Position numbers and translations under genes: made by a program
Part shown: piece after piece, positions 34,921 through 43,556 of the stretch
How positions within the stretch are numbered: position 1 is the stretch's first letter
How the letters are laid out: each line of letters starts with the position of its first letter
The notes under the pieces: generated by a model
Databases searched by the model: none
What the model saw: only the letters and a program-made list of their open reading frames with translations
Told to the model about the DNA's origin: nothing
Source of the DNA: Pelagibacteraceae bacterium AG-422-D23
Lineage (GTDB): Bacteria; Pseudomonadota; Alphaproteobacteria; Pelagibacterales; Pelagibacteraceae
Assembly: GCA_003213615.1 (NCBI GenBank)
Contig: QCMQ01000001.1
Span: 1-64,000 of the forward strand
DNA: 64,000 nt
Direction: 5' to 3'

Positions 34921-36328
34921 TTTCTTTACTATTATATAAAATCTGGTTTTTTAATTTATTTATATTATCAACCATCTCAGGATCTTTTTCTTTTATCTTT
35001 TCAATAGTTTTTACTGAGTGAATTATTGTTGTATGGTCTCTGTTGGAAAATTCCCTTCCAATTTCGGGTAATGATTTAGAAGTCAAAATTTTAGTTAAAT
35101 AAATTGCTGTTTGCCTAGGTCTTACTAAATATCTTGATCTTCTAGATGATAACATTTCATTTTTGCTGATTTTGAAAAACTTACAAACAATTGTTTGAAT
35201 TAGATCTATTGTAACCTTATTTTCTGCTAAATTTAATAAATCCTTTAAAACTACTTTTGTTTCAGCAAGATTTGGGACTTTGTTGTAAATTCTTGAAAAT
35301 GAAAAAACTCTATTTATTGCACCAACTAGTTCCCTTACACTTCCGGTTATTTCATTGCTTATAAAATCTTGAATTTCTCTAGAAACTTGTAATTGTTCGG
35401 AATATAAAGCATTCAATTCTTCAGCTTTTTTTTCAACTATTTTTTTTCTTAGTTCAAGGTCCGGCTTTTGAATATCAACAACTAATCCGCCAGAAAATCT
35501 TGATTTAATTCTTTCTTGAATCCTTGATAATTTGTTTGGTGATCGATCAGCTGATACAATTATTTGAGACCCCTTATCAAGTAATGCATTAAATGTATGA
35601 AAGAACTCCTCCTGCATAGCTTCTTTTCCACTTATAAACTGAATATCATCAATTAATAAAATATCTGTATTTCTAAAATATTCTTTAAACTTCACCATGT
35701 CGTTTGATTTAATTGATTTTACAAACTGATACATGAAACGTTCGGCAGAAATAAACATTACTTTATTACTTTTTTTAAGCTCTAAACCTATTGAATTTAA
35801 TAAGTGAGTTTTTCCCATTCCAACACCACCATAAATATAAAGTGGATTATAATGAGATATATTTTCTGAAACTTTTAATGAAGCTTCGTAAGCTAATTTG
35901 TTACTTGAACCTGTTATAAAATTATCAAATCTTTTATTTGGATCAATTCGATTATACTGAAGGTAAGAATCTTTTATAAATGAAACATTTTCATTATTAT
36001 TGTTCTCTTTAATATTATTTTCTTTTAAAGCGATATCTTGAGTTTTTTCAACTATTTTGAACTCAATTCTAATAATGTCTTTTTTATATACTTTAATTAT
36101 TTGTAATATTTGGTCTAAATACCTTGATGTGATCCAATCTCTAATAAATCTTGTTGGAACTGATAATAATAAGTAATTATTGAATTCATCTACAAAAGAA
36201 ATCTTTTTTAACCAGCTCTCATAAACTTCTAAGCCTAGTTTATTTTTCATTTCATCCTGCACTTGCTTCCATTCAAAGCCTTCAGAAGAAAATTTATTAA
36301 TATTTTTTGTATTTGTTAATTTATTCAT
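34910..36328 (-). CDS. dnaA: Chromosomal replication initiator DnaA
   Basis: 472 aa. Domain I at the N terminus (WKQVQDEMKNKLGLEVYESWL); a poorly conserved Asn-rich linker; AAA+ domain with Walker A GGVGMGKTHLLN near residue 165 and Walker B ILLIDDIQFI; C-terminal DNA-binding helix with the signature REFSNRDHTTIIHSVKTI. Binds DnaA boxes at oriC and opens the duplex. Operon with dnaN. The upstream spacer holds a cluster of direct repeats. Confidence 0.97.
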   Translation of the reverse strand: MNKLTNTKNINKFSSEGFEWKQVQDEMKNKLGLEVYESWLKKISFVDEFNNYLLLSVPTRFIRDWITSRYLDQILQIIKVYKKDIIRIEFKIVEKTQDIALKENNIKENNNNENVSFIKDSYLQYNRIDPNKRFDNFITGSSNKLAYEASLKVSENISHYNPLYIYGGVGMGKTHLLNSIGLELKKSNKVMFISAERFMYQFVKSIKSNDMVKFKEYFRNTDILLIDDIQFISGKEAMQEEFFHTFNALLDKGSQIIVSADRSPNKLSRIQERIKSRFSGGLVVDIQKPDLELRKKIVEKKAEELNALYSEQLQVSREIQDFISNEITGSVRELVGAINRVFSFSRIYNKVPNLAETKVVLKDLLNLAENKVTIDLIQTIVCKFFKISKNEMLSSRRSRYLVRPRQTAIYLTKILTSKSLPEIGREFSNRDHTTIIHSVKTIEKIKEKDPEMVDNINKLKNQILYNSKENEI

Positions 36329-36640
36329 AACTTAAGGGGAAGTCTCAGTTAGAACGATTTAAAAAAATTTGCAACAAGTTAATAAGAAAAATAAAAAAAA
36401 AATAAAATCTATGATTGTGAATTATAATGTTGCAGATTAATTTAAGTTTAGATCTAAAATTAAAATTTCAAATTGAATCAAATATAGATTGAATCAATAA
36501 ATTGATTGAATTAAAATTGAATCAAACATAGATTGAATAACATTAATCCAAATATTTACTAAATCTAAATATAGTAAGTTAAGACAAGTCTTAAATATAT
36601 AATGTAGATATCAGGAGTTGTTTAAAAATTAAGCTAAAGT
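36329..36640. other. 312-bp dnaA/rpsT spacer with direct repeats (possible origin or dnaA control region)
   Basis: No gene seen. Very AT-rich. Two copies of a 25-bp unit (36472-36496 and 36516-36540) differ at only two or three positions, each holding two ATTGAAT cores; a fifth core lies between them at 36504-36511. A 16-bp palindrome TTAAGAC-AA-GTCTTAA lies at 36579-36594, towards rpsT. I found no consensus DnaA box TTATCCACA on either strand, so an origin role rests on location and repeats only. The dnaA promoter must lie here. Confidence 0.5.
36472..36540. repeat. Paired 25-bp direct repeats upstream of dnaA
   Basis: Copy 1 begins ATTGAATCAAATATAGATTG at 36472 and copy 2 begins ATTGAATCAAACATAGATTG at 36516, 44 bp apart (about four helical turns). 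Three GATTGAAT cores at 36487, 36504 and 36531 sit in the same orientation. The regular spacing resembles iterons or operator arrays. Binding protein unknown. Confidence 0.7.
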
Positions 36641-36901
36641 TTAGATTGCAGCAATTCTTTTGGTAATTCTAGAAACGTTTCTAGAAGCATTTTGTTTTTT
36701 TATTATTCCTGTTTTAGCAATTTTCATCAACTCAGAGTTTAACTTTGGTAAAAATTTTAAAGCTTCTTCTTTCTTTTTACCATCAATTAGAAGGTTCATT
36801 TTCTTAAGAGCGTTTCTAAACCTGCTCTTTCTAGCTTTATTTACAGCTGTTTGTTTAGAAATTCTTCTAATTCTCTTAATTGCTGATTTTGTGTTTGCCA
36901 T
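36641..36901 (-). CDS. rpsT: Ribosomal protein S20
   Basis: 86 aa, basic, helical 30S protein that binds 16S rRNA. I chose ATG 36901 because MANTKSAIKRIRRISK is the universal S20 start; an upstream in-frame Met at 36973 would add 24 residues that overlap mutM and are unlike the family. The C terminus TGIIKKQNASRNVSRITKRI is typical. mutM ends 51 nt upstream, and dnaA follows, as in several alphaproteobacteria (mutM-rpsT-dnaA). Confidence 0.96.
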   Translation of the reverse strand: MANTKSAIKRIRRISKQTAVNKARKSRFRNALKKMNLLIDGKKKEEALKFLPKLNSELMKIAKTGIIKKQNASRNVSRITKRIAAI

Positions 36902-36951
36902 CTGCGCAGGGGTATAGCTTGAGAATTTATAGTGGTCAACTAAATATTTAA

Positions 36952-37815
36952 CTATTTTTGACAAGAAATACAAAAAAAAGTTGATCTATTTGATGTTATT
37001 TTTTTTTTTATAATACTCTTGCAATGCGTACGCTTACAATCAGTACCGTCTTGCTGATAAACTTTAAACTCCTTTTGAAAGTTACCTTTTTTACCTGAGA
37101 TATCTTTAAAATCTCTAATACTTGAACCACCCTTGTTGATTGCCTGTTGAAGTATTTTCTTGGAATTGAAAATAATTTTTAAACATTCATTTTTATTAAG
37201 TCTTTTTGCCTTTTTAAATGGATTTATTTTACTAGCGAAAAGAATTTCACTTGCATAAATATTACCAATTCCAGAAACAAATCTCTGGTCAAGTAAAAAA
37301 CTTTTTATATCCTTATTTTTATTTTTAAAATAATTAACTACATAATTTAAGTTAAATTTATCACTAAAGGGTTCAGGTCCCATTGATTTAAATCTTTTCT
37401 CCAAATCTTGATGATTTTTAATTATTTCGAAAAATCCAAAGCGTCTTGGATCATTATAAATTACTTTCAAGTTATCAAATACAAACTCTGCATGATTGTG
37501 TTTTTTAGGTAAAAAAGGCGAATGATAAAAACTGGTGTTCGTAAATTTTAGAGGCTTTTTCTTATCAAGAATATGGATTGTTCCTGACATTCCTAAATGA
37601 ATTAAAAAATAGTCCTCATTTTGAAAATGAATGATTAAATATTTAGAAAATCTACTAACTTTAATTATCTTTTTATCTTTTAGAAAACTTTCGAAATAAC
37701 CTGGTATTTTAAACCTTAAATTTCTGTTTCTTATTATTACTTTTTGTATGCTTTTTTTTTTGATCTTTTTATGAAGGGATTGTCTAACAATTTCTACTTC
37801 TGGTAATTCTGGCAT
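36952..37815 (-). CDS. mutM: Formamidopyrimidine-DNA glycosylase
   Basis: Removes 8-oxoguanine and ring-opened purines from DNA and cuts the abasic site. 287 aa. Starts PELPEVEIVRQSL with the catalytic Pro after Met removal and Glu3; the H2TH region includes DQRFVSGIGNIYASEIL; the C-terminal zinc finger is Cys-x4-Cys (CKRTHC) and CISC. The Cx4C first pair is common in alphaproteobacterial MutM. Divergent from ubiE with a 29-nt spacer. Confidence 0.96.
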   Translation of the reverse strand: MPELPEVEIVRQSLHKKIKKKSIQKVIIRNRNLRFKIPGYFESFLKDKKIIKVSRFSKYLIIHFQNEDYFLIHLGMSGTIHILDKKKPLKFTNTSFYHSPFLPKKHNHAEFVFDNLKVIYNDPRRFGFFEIIKNHQDLEKRFKSMGPEPFSDKFNLNYVVNYFKNKNKDIKSFLLDQRFVSGIGNIYASEILFASKINPFKKAKRLNKNECLKIIFNSKKILQQAINKGGSSIRDFKDISGKKGNFQKEFKVYQQDGTDCKRTHCKSIIKKKITSNRSTFFCISCQK

Positions 37816-37844
37816 TTGATACTATATTCAATATATATTTTTTT

Positions 37845-38549
37845 ATGCAACAAAATCTTCAAAATAAAAAAGGTCTTGTAGAAAATGTATTTAATCAGGT
37901 CTTCAATAAATATGACTTGATGAATGATTTTATGTCTATGGGTATTCATAGATATTGGAAAAAAAGTTTAATTAACATGATGAATCCAAGAGATAAAAGA
38001 AAACTAATTGATGTTGCGTGTGGGACGGGAGATGTTGGAAAGTTATTTTTAGATAGTACAAATAAAGAGGCTGAAATTACTTGTATAGATCCCAATAAAG
38101 GGATGATTGGTCAGGGAAAACAAAAATTATCTAATTTTAAAAATATAAAATGGGTTATTTCACCAGCAGAAAAATTACCTATAGCAGACAACTCATTTGA
38201 TTATTACACTATTAGTTTTGGGCTCAGAAATACAAAAAATTTAAATAAGGCACTTTCAGAAGCTTACCGAGTTTTAAAACCTGGTGGACGTTATCTATGT
38301 CTGGAATTTTCTAAAATTCAAAATTCAAATCTTGATTTTATATATAAAAATTACTCAAAACTTATTCCTATAATTGGTCAGTTTGTAGTTGGAGAAAAAG
38401 AACCTTACGAATATTTAATCAAAAGTATTGAACAATTTATTAATCAAGATGAATTAATAGAGTTGATGGAGAAAAATAATTTTCAAAAATGTTCTTATAG
38501 AATTCTTTCTGGGGGTATTGTTTCAATTCATAGTGGTTGGAAAATTTAA
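37845..38549 (+). CDS. ubiE: Ubiquinone/menaquinone C-methyltransferase UbiE
   Basis: SAM-dependent C-methylation in ubiquinone synthesis. 234 aa. Signature start FNQVFNKYDLMNDFMSMGIHR, SAM motif LIDVACGTGDVG near residues 56-67, and the family motif ISFGLRNTKNLNKAL near 125. First of a compact + strand run ubiE-ubiB-coaBC-dut-ThiF-SH3; its stop overlaps the ubiB start (TAATG). Confidence 0.96.
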   Translation: MQQNLQNKKGLVENVFNQVFNKYDLMNDFMSMGIHRYWKKSLINMMNPRDKRKLIDVACGTGDVGKLFLDSTNKEAEITCIDPNKGMIGQGKQKLSNFKNIKWVISPAEKLPIADNSFDYYTISFGLRNTKNLNKALSEAYRVLKPGGRYLCLEFSKIQNSNLDFIYKNYSKLIPIIGQFVVGEKEPYEYLIKSIEQFINQDELIELMEKNNFQKCSYRILSGGIVSIHSGWKI

Positions 38550-40117
38550 TGATTAAAAAACTTATTACTTTATTTAAATTAGGAAGAAAAATTGCAAAAT
38601 CTGATATTTTGAAAATTGCATCAAAATTTAAAAAACCTCCTTTAGCTGTAACAGTATTATTCCAAATTTTATCTATTTCATTTGAAAAAAAGGAACAAAA
38701 TAATTTAATTGAAGATGATAGTGAAAGACTATCTAGATCATTAGAGTCTATGGGTACGACTTTTATTAAACTTGGGCAATTTCTTGCTACTAGACCTGAT
38801 ATAATTGGAGAAGAATTATCTTCAAAGCTAGAAAAACTTCAAGATCGATTACCGCCTTTTTCAATCCATGAAGCAAAAGAAATTATTAAAAAAGACCTTG
38901 GAATTGATGGATTTAATTCAATAATAGATTTAAGTGAGCCAGTTGCTGCTGCATCAATTGCACAAGTCCACAAAGCAAAAATAAATGACAATGGAACAAT
39001 CAAAGATGTGGCTATTAAAATTTTAAGACCAAACATAAAAAAAATATTCAATGAAGAAATAGATGCGATGATGTTATTTGCATTTATTATTGAATCATTT
39101 GTAAAAAAAACAAAAAGATTAAAACTTGTTGAAGTTGTTTTTTTACTTAAAGAAATAACTAATCTTGAAATGGATTTAAGATTCGAAGCTGCTGCAGCAA
39201 ATGAATATGCAGAAAATACTAAAAATGATGCTGGGTTTAAAGTTCCTGAGATTTATTGGAATTTTACTAGTGAAAATGTAATGACTTTAGATTGGATAGA
39301 TGGAATTTCAATTAGAGAAGCAGAGGAGTTAAAAAAAAGAAATTTAGACACTAATAAAATAGCAGAAGATATTATCCAGCATTTTTTGAGACATGCTGTA
39401 AGAGATGGTTTTTTTCATGCGGACATGCATCAAGGAAATATTTTTGTTGATAATAGTGGCCAGATTGTAACTATAGACTTTGGGATTATGGGTAGATTAG
39501 ACAAACTTAGTAAAAGGTTTTTAGCAGAAATTTTATTTGGATTTATTCAAAGGGATTATCGCAAAGTAGCTGAGGTTCACTTAGTAGCTGGATTAGTTCC
39601 TAAAGAAGTACCAATTGATGATCTGGCTCAAGCTTTGAGATCAATAGGTGAGCCTATATTTGGTCAAGAGGTAAAAGATATTTCAGGAGGTAAATTACTC
39701 AAACAATTGTTTGATGTAACAGAAAAGTTTAATATGCAAACTCAACCTCAATTATTAATGTTACAAAAAACTATGGTTGTTGTTGAAGGTGTGGCAAGAA
39801 AATTAAATCCAAACACAAATATTTGGACAACTTCAAAGCCTGTACTAGAAAATTGGCTTAAAGAAACAAAAGATCCAATTAATAATTTAAATGAAACTTT
39901 AAAAAATACATCTGAAGTTATTAAACGTTTGCCAGAATTTCCTGAGATTATGGATAAAGCAAATCAAGCATTAACGTTTTTAGCTAGCGGTCAAATTCCA
40001 CAAAATTCAAATTCATATACCGCTTTAAATGATAAGAAATCAGAAATGATAGCATTTAGAAATCAATCTATTATTGGTTTATTACTTCTTGTAATTTTTG
40101 GCCTTATAGTATTTTAA
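38549..40117 (+). CDS. ubiB: Ubiquinone biosynthesis regulatory kinase-like protein UbiB
   Basis: ABC1/ADCK-type atypical kinase fold needed for ubiquinone synthesis, probably by ATPase-driven handling of lipid intermediates. The ATG at 38549 (TAATG with ubiE) gives 522 aa; a frame starting at 38537 adds four residues and is less likely. KxGQ motif IKLGQFLATRPD near residue 70, the Ala-rich loop AAASIAQVHKA, FFHADMHQGNIF catalytic loop and TIDFGIMGRL metal motif are all present. Two C-terminal membrane helices (SIIGLLLLVIFGLIVF at the end). Confidence 0.95.
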   Translation: MIKKLITLFKLGRKIAKSDILKIASKFKKPPLAVTVLFQILSISFEKKEQNNLIEDDSERLSRSLESMGTTFIKLGQFLATRPDIIGEELSSKLEKLQDRLPPFSIHEAKEIIKKDLGIDGFNSIIDLSEPVAAASIAQVHKAKINDNGTIKDVAIKILRPNIKKIFNEEIDAMMLFAFIIESFVKKTKRLKLVEVVFLLKEITNLEMDLRFEAAAANEYAENTKNDAGFKVPEIYWNFTSENVMTLDWIDGISIREAEELKKRNLDTNKIAEDIIQHFLRHAVRDGFFHADMHQGNIFVDNSGQIVTIDFGIMGRLDKLSKRFLAEILFGFIQRDYRKVAEVHLVAGLVPKEVPIDDLAQALRSIGEPIFGQEVKDISGGKLLKQLFDVTEKFNMQTQPQLLMLQKTMVVVEGVARKLNPNTNIWTTSKPVLENWLKETKDPINNLNETLKNTSEVIKRLPEFPEIMDKANQALTFLASGQIPQNSNSYTALNDKKSEMIAFRNQSIIGLLLLVIFGLIVF

Positions 40118-40125
40118 TTCCGCAA

Positions 40126-41331
40126 ATGAAAAATTTGTTAAATAAAAAAATATTATTTATTATCTGTGGAGGGATATCTGCCTATAAAAGTCTAGAAACA
40201 ATTAGGCTTTTTAAAAAGAATGGAGCAGAAATAAAGACAATCCTTACTAAAAGTGCAAAAGAATTTATAACTCCACTTTCAGTGACATCGCTTTCTCAAG
40301 GTAAAGTATATAGCGATTTATTCAGTGTAGAAAATGAAGCTGAAATGGATCATATTTCACTTTCAAGATGGTCAGATTTAATTGTAATTGCACCAGCGAC
40401 AGCAAATACAATTTCAAAATTAGCTCAGGGAACAACTGATGATTTAGCATCTACTGTGGTTTTAGCTTCAGATAAAGACATTATTTTAGCACCAGCAATG
40501 AATGTAAGAATGTGGGAACATCCAACTACTAAAATGAACTTAAAAAAATTAATGGAGTTTGGATATAAACTAATAGGTCCAGAGGTTGGTGATATGGCAT
40601 GTGGTGAATATGGGGAGGGTAAAATGTCGGACCCATCAGTAATTACTGAAGAAATTAATAAATATTTCTTAACTCAAAAAAATAACAAAAAATTTAAAGC
40701 ATTAGTTACAGCGGGTCCAACTAATGAGTACATAGATCCAGTTCGTTTTATTACGAATAAATCAAGTGGCAAACAAGGATATGAATTAGCAAAATCATTA
40801 TCCAAAAAAGGTTTTGATACAACATTAATATCAGGTCCAACTAATCTTGAAATAACTAAAGATATTAATCTCATAAAAGTTGAAACAGCAGATGAAATGT
40901 TGGTTGCCACTCAAGAAAATTTACCTGTTGATGTAGCAATTTTTTCTGCTGCAGTAGCTGATTTTAAAATTAATAAAAAGTATGAAAATAAAATTAAAAA
41001 ACAAGAGAACTTAAATTTAAATTTAGAAAAGAATATAGATATACTTAATTATGTGTCCAACCATAACTCCATGAGACCTGAACTTGTCATTGGATTTGCA
41101 GCAGAAACCAATGAGATCGATAAAAATGCCGAAGAAAAATTAAACAAGAAGAATTGTGACTGGATAATTTCTAATGATGTATCAAATAAAGATATAGGAT
41201 TTAATTCTGATTATAATGAGGTAACAATTCATTATAAAAACAGAGACGTTAAAAAAGAAAAACTTTCGTACAAAAAAAAATCTGGAATTTCTGATGAAAT
41301 AGTTGATAGAATAATTGATCAATTAAATTAA
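40126..41331 (+). CDS. coaBC: Bifunctional phosphopantothenoylcysteine decarboxylase/synthetase
   Basis: Two steps of CoA synthesis: CoaB joins cysteine to 4'-phosphopantothenate, CoaC decarboxylates it using FMN. 401 aa. CoaC domain 1-185 with DHISLSRWSDLIVIAPATAN (active-site His) and the Cys loop GDMACGEYGEGKM; CoaB domain from about 190 with TAGPTNEYIDPVRFITNKSSGKQG and AAVADF. The stop overlaps the dut ATG (TAATGG). Confidence 0.96.
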   Translation: MKNLLNKKILFIICGGISAYKSLETIRLFKKNGAEIKTILTKSAKEFITPLSVTSLSQGKVYSDLFSVENEAEMDHISLSRWSDLIVIAPATANTISKLAQGTTDDLASTVVLASDKDIILAPAMNVRMWEHPTTKMNLKKLMEFGYKLIGPEVGDMACGEYGEGKMSDPSVITEEINKYFLTQKNNKKFKALVTAGPTNEYIDPVRFITNKSSGKQGYELAKSLSKKGFDTTLISGPTNLEITKDINLIKVETADEMLVATQENLPVDVAIFSAAVADFKINKKYENKIKKQENLNLNLEKNIDILNYVSNHNSMRPELVIGFAAETNEIDKNAEEKLNKKNCDWIISNDVSNKDIGFNSDYNEVTIHYKNRDVKKEKLSYKKKSGISDEIVDRIIDQLN

Positions 41332-41768
41332 TGGCAAAAGTTCTTATCAAAAAGTTAGACCCTGCAGTTGAATTACCTGCTTACAAAACAAAAGGTGCAT
41401 CAGGTATGGATTTGATGGCATTAGTTAAAGAACCCATCAATCTTAAACCAAACTCATCATGTGTCGTTCCAACAGGGCTTGCAGTTGCATTTTCAAGTGA
41501 TTTCGAAATCCAAATAAGGCCAAGATCCGGTTTAGCTGCAAAAAACAGTATAAGTGTTTTAAATACACCTGGAACTATTGATAGTGATTACAGGGGAGAA
41601 ATAAAAGTAATTCTTTTTAATCACGGGAAAAATGATTTCTTGATAAATAATAAGGATAGAATAGCACAAATGATTTTAACTCCTGTAATTAAAATTGATC
41701 TTGAGGAAACTGATGATCTACAAGAAACAATTAGAGGAGAAGGTGGGTTTGGCTCAACAGGAAAATGA
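41331..41768 (+). CDS. dut: dUTP diphosphatase
   Basis: Hydrolyses dUTP to dUMP, keeping uracil out of DNA and supplying thymidylate synthesis. 145 aa trimeric type. All five motifs are visible: GASGMDLMA, RPRSGLAAK, GTIDSDYRGEI, DRIAQMILTP and the C-terminal P-loop-like GEGGFGSTGK. Coupled to coaBC and to the ThiF gene (ATGA). The coaBC-dut neighbourhood is common in proteobacteria. Confidence 0.97.
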   Translation: MAKVLIKKLDPAVELPAYKTKGASGMDLMALVKEPINLKPNSSCVVPTGLAVAFSSDFEIQIRPRSGLAAKNSISVLNTPGTIDSDYRGEIKVILFNHGKNDFLINNKDRIAQMILTPVIKIDLEETDDLQETIRGEGGFGSTGK

Positions 41769-42520
41769 GCAAAAATTTAAACAAAAAAGAAATAGAGAAA
41801 TTCTCAAGGCAAATAATTCTTAAGAATATTGGGACTATGGGTCAAAAAAAAATTTTATCCTCTAAAGTCTTGATAGTTGGTATGGGTGGTCTGGGTTGCC
41901 CAGTAGCAGAATTTTTAACTAGATCGGGTATTGGCTCACTTGGAATTGTAGATCATGATACCATAAGTCTATCTAATATTCACAGACAAAGTCTGTATAA
42001 TGAAAAAGATATAAATCAATCAAAAGTAAAGATTGCAAAAATAAAATTAAATAAAATTAATTCAAAGACAAAAATAAATATTTTTAATTTAAAATTAAAT
42101 AAAACTGCATTTGAAAAAATTATAAAAAATTATGATTATATTGTTGATGGCACTGATAACTTTGAAAGTAAATTTTTAATTAATGATTTAAGTCTAAAAT
42201 ATAAAAAATTTCTAGTCACTGGTGCTATAAGTAAATTTGATGGACACATTTTTACTTTTAATTTTACCAACAAAAAAGATCCTTGCTTGAGGTGTTTTTA
42301 TCAAGAAGAAACAATATCTGATGAAATATTAAATTGTGAATATGAAGGAATTTTAGGAACTGTTGCAGGAACAATAGGTACAGTGCAAGCCAATGAAGTT
42401 TTAAAAAAAATATTAAATATTGGCCAAAATTTAAATGGATACATTCTAATTCTAGATTTATTAAATTTAAATTTCAGAAAAGCTAAAATTAACAAAAGAA
42501 AAAGATGTATATGCAACTAA
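41765..42520 (+). CDS. ThiF/MoeB-family adenylyltransferase
   Basis: 251 aa E1-like enzyme that adenylates the C terminus of a ubiquitin-fold sulfur carrier (MoaD or ThiS). Nucleotide motif GMGGLGCPVAEFL near residue 40, DHDTISLSNIHRQSLY, then TDNFESKFLIND. Zinc pair Cys in DPCLRCFYQ plus C-terminal RKRCICN. Whether it serves molybdopterin or thiamine synthesis cannot be told, as no carrier gene is nearby. Overlaps dut (ATGA) and the next gene. Confidence 0.9.
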   Translation: MSKNLNKKEIEKFSRQIILKNIGTMGQKKILSSKVLIVGMGGLGCPVAEFLTRSGIGSLGIVDHDTISLSNIHRQSLYNEKDINQSKVKIAKIKLNKINSKTKINIFNLKLNKTAFEKIIKNYDYIVDGTDNFESKFLINDLSLKYKKFLVTGAISKFDGHIFTFNFTNKKDPCLRCFYQEETISDEILNCEYEGILGTVAGTIGTVQANEVLKKILNIGQNLNGYILILDLLNLNFRKAKINKRKRCICN

Positions 42521-42960
42521 TAATAAAAAAAATTTATATAATATTTTTTTTATTATTTTTTACTCACAGCTCTTTTGCTAATGAAATTTTTATCTCTCTT
42601 AAAAAAAATAAAGTAAATGTTCGCTATGGACCAAGTTTTGAATCTGATATTAAATACATTTATAAAAAAATTAATCTTCCATTAAAACAAATTGATAAAA
42701 AAGAAAATTTCAGGCGAATTATAGATTTAAAAAATAATAGTGGATGGATTCATATTTCACAGTTAAAAAAAAGTAATTCAGTAATAACCACAAAAGATAA
42801 GGTTTTATTTAAGAAACCTTCATCTTTTGCTAAACCAGTTGCTCAAATTAAAGAGGGAAGATTATTAATTATAGAAAAATGTGAACAAAATTGGTGCAAG
42901 ATTACATCAGAAGAATTTGAAGGTTGGATTAAAACAGATAATATATGGGGACTAAATTAA
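42505..42960 (+). CDS. Secreted bacterial SH3-domain protein
   Basis: 151 aa. Signal peptide of about 25 residues (MYMQLIIKKIYIIFFLLFF... HSSFA). Two SH3b-like repeats follow: KKNKVNVRYGPSFESDIKYI ... GWIHISQL and VLFKKPSSFAKPVAQIKEG ... GWIKTDNIWGL. Such periplasmic SH3 proteins bind cell wall or protein peptides; role unknown. Overlaps the ThiF gene by 16 nt. Shares TTAA 42957-42960 with the DUF3501 stop. Confidence 0.85.
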   Translation: MYMQLIIKKIYIIFFLLFFTHSSFANEIFISLKKNKVNVRYGPSFESDIKYIYKKINLPLKQIDKKENFRRIIDLKNNSGWIHISQLKKSNSVITTKDKVLFKKPSSFAKPVAQIKEGRLLIIEKCEQNWCKITSEEFEGWIKTDNIWGLN

Positions 42961-43556
42961 CTAAAATCAGTAGTTAAAGAGGCTATATTTTCTTTAGATA
43001 ATTTTGTGCTATGAGAATACTCTTTGTGATCAATTCCAAGCTCAATTTCTGGGCTATTAGTTTGAAATTTTTCTATTTGATCATCAGTAAATTTAAAATG
43101 AATAAACTGGACTGAAGAAGCTTTTCCTTCAGCAGAAGTTCTATCAACATCTTCTTCTGGAACTGCATTAATTTTCTCACCATTTATTTTCATAAATACT
43201 TTTTCTTCTATTCCACCAACTTTTGAAAGAAACGCAGCCCTTGAAATAGGATTATCTATTTCAAACATTAAGGTCGCCGTTAACTCTTTGCCGTTAGGTA
43301 TTAAAGGATTGTAAGCAGATAGTTCATCCTGAAGTTGGTCATCACCACCTTTTTCAATGTATAGCATTTCTTGTACTTGAGCTAACATTGTTTCATAACT
43401 TTCAAAATAAAAAGTGGCATAAGGACCTAAAGCAATTCTTCTATTTTTTTTATAATCAACAATACTTTTTCTTAATTCACGTCTCTTCTCTGTATAAACA
43501 TCTAAAGGCATGATATCTTTTTTTTGAATTTCTCTTTTATCTCTCGGCATGATCAT
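42957..43556 (-). CDS. DUF3501-family protein
   Basis: 199 aa, conserved but uncharacterised. Recognisable by DIMPLDVYTEKRRELRKSIVDYKKNRRIALGPY (quoted in parts: RRIALGPYATFYFESYETML, LYIEKGGDDQLQDELSAYNP). A start at the second Met (43550) is possible. It overlaps the Fe-S oxidoreductase gene by four bases and always seems to travel with it and rubrerythrin, so it is probably part of the same oxidative-stress pathway. Confidence 0.88.
   Translation of the reverse strand: MIMPRDKREIQKKDIMPLDVYTEKRRELRKSIVDYKKNRRIALGPYATFYFESYETMLAQVQEMLYIEKGGDDQLQDELSAYNPLIPNGKELTATLMFEIDNPISRAAFLSKVGGIEEKVFMKINGEKINAVPEEDVDRTSAEGKASSVQFIHFKFTDDQIEKFQTNSPEIELGIDHKEYSHSTKLSKENIASLTTDFS

Noticed and set aside
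36472..36540. CRISPR-like repeats
   Set aside because: Only two imperfect long copies, no further spacers and no cas genes.
36329..36640. Classic DnaA boxes proving oriC
   Set aside because: No TTATCCACA or one-mismatch form was found on either strand by eye; origin status left open.
36902..36973. Longer S20 start adding 24 residues
   Set aside because: Overlaps mutM and is unlike S20; MANTKSAIK is the universal start.
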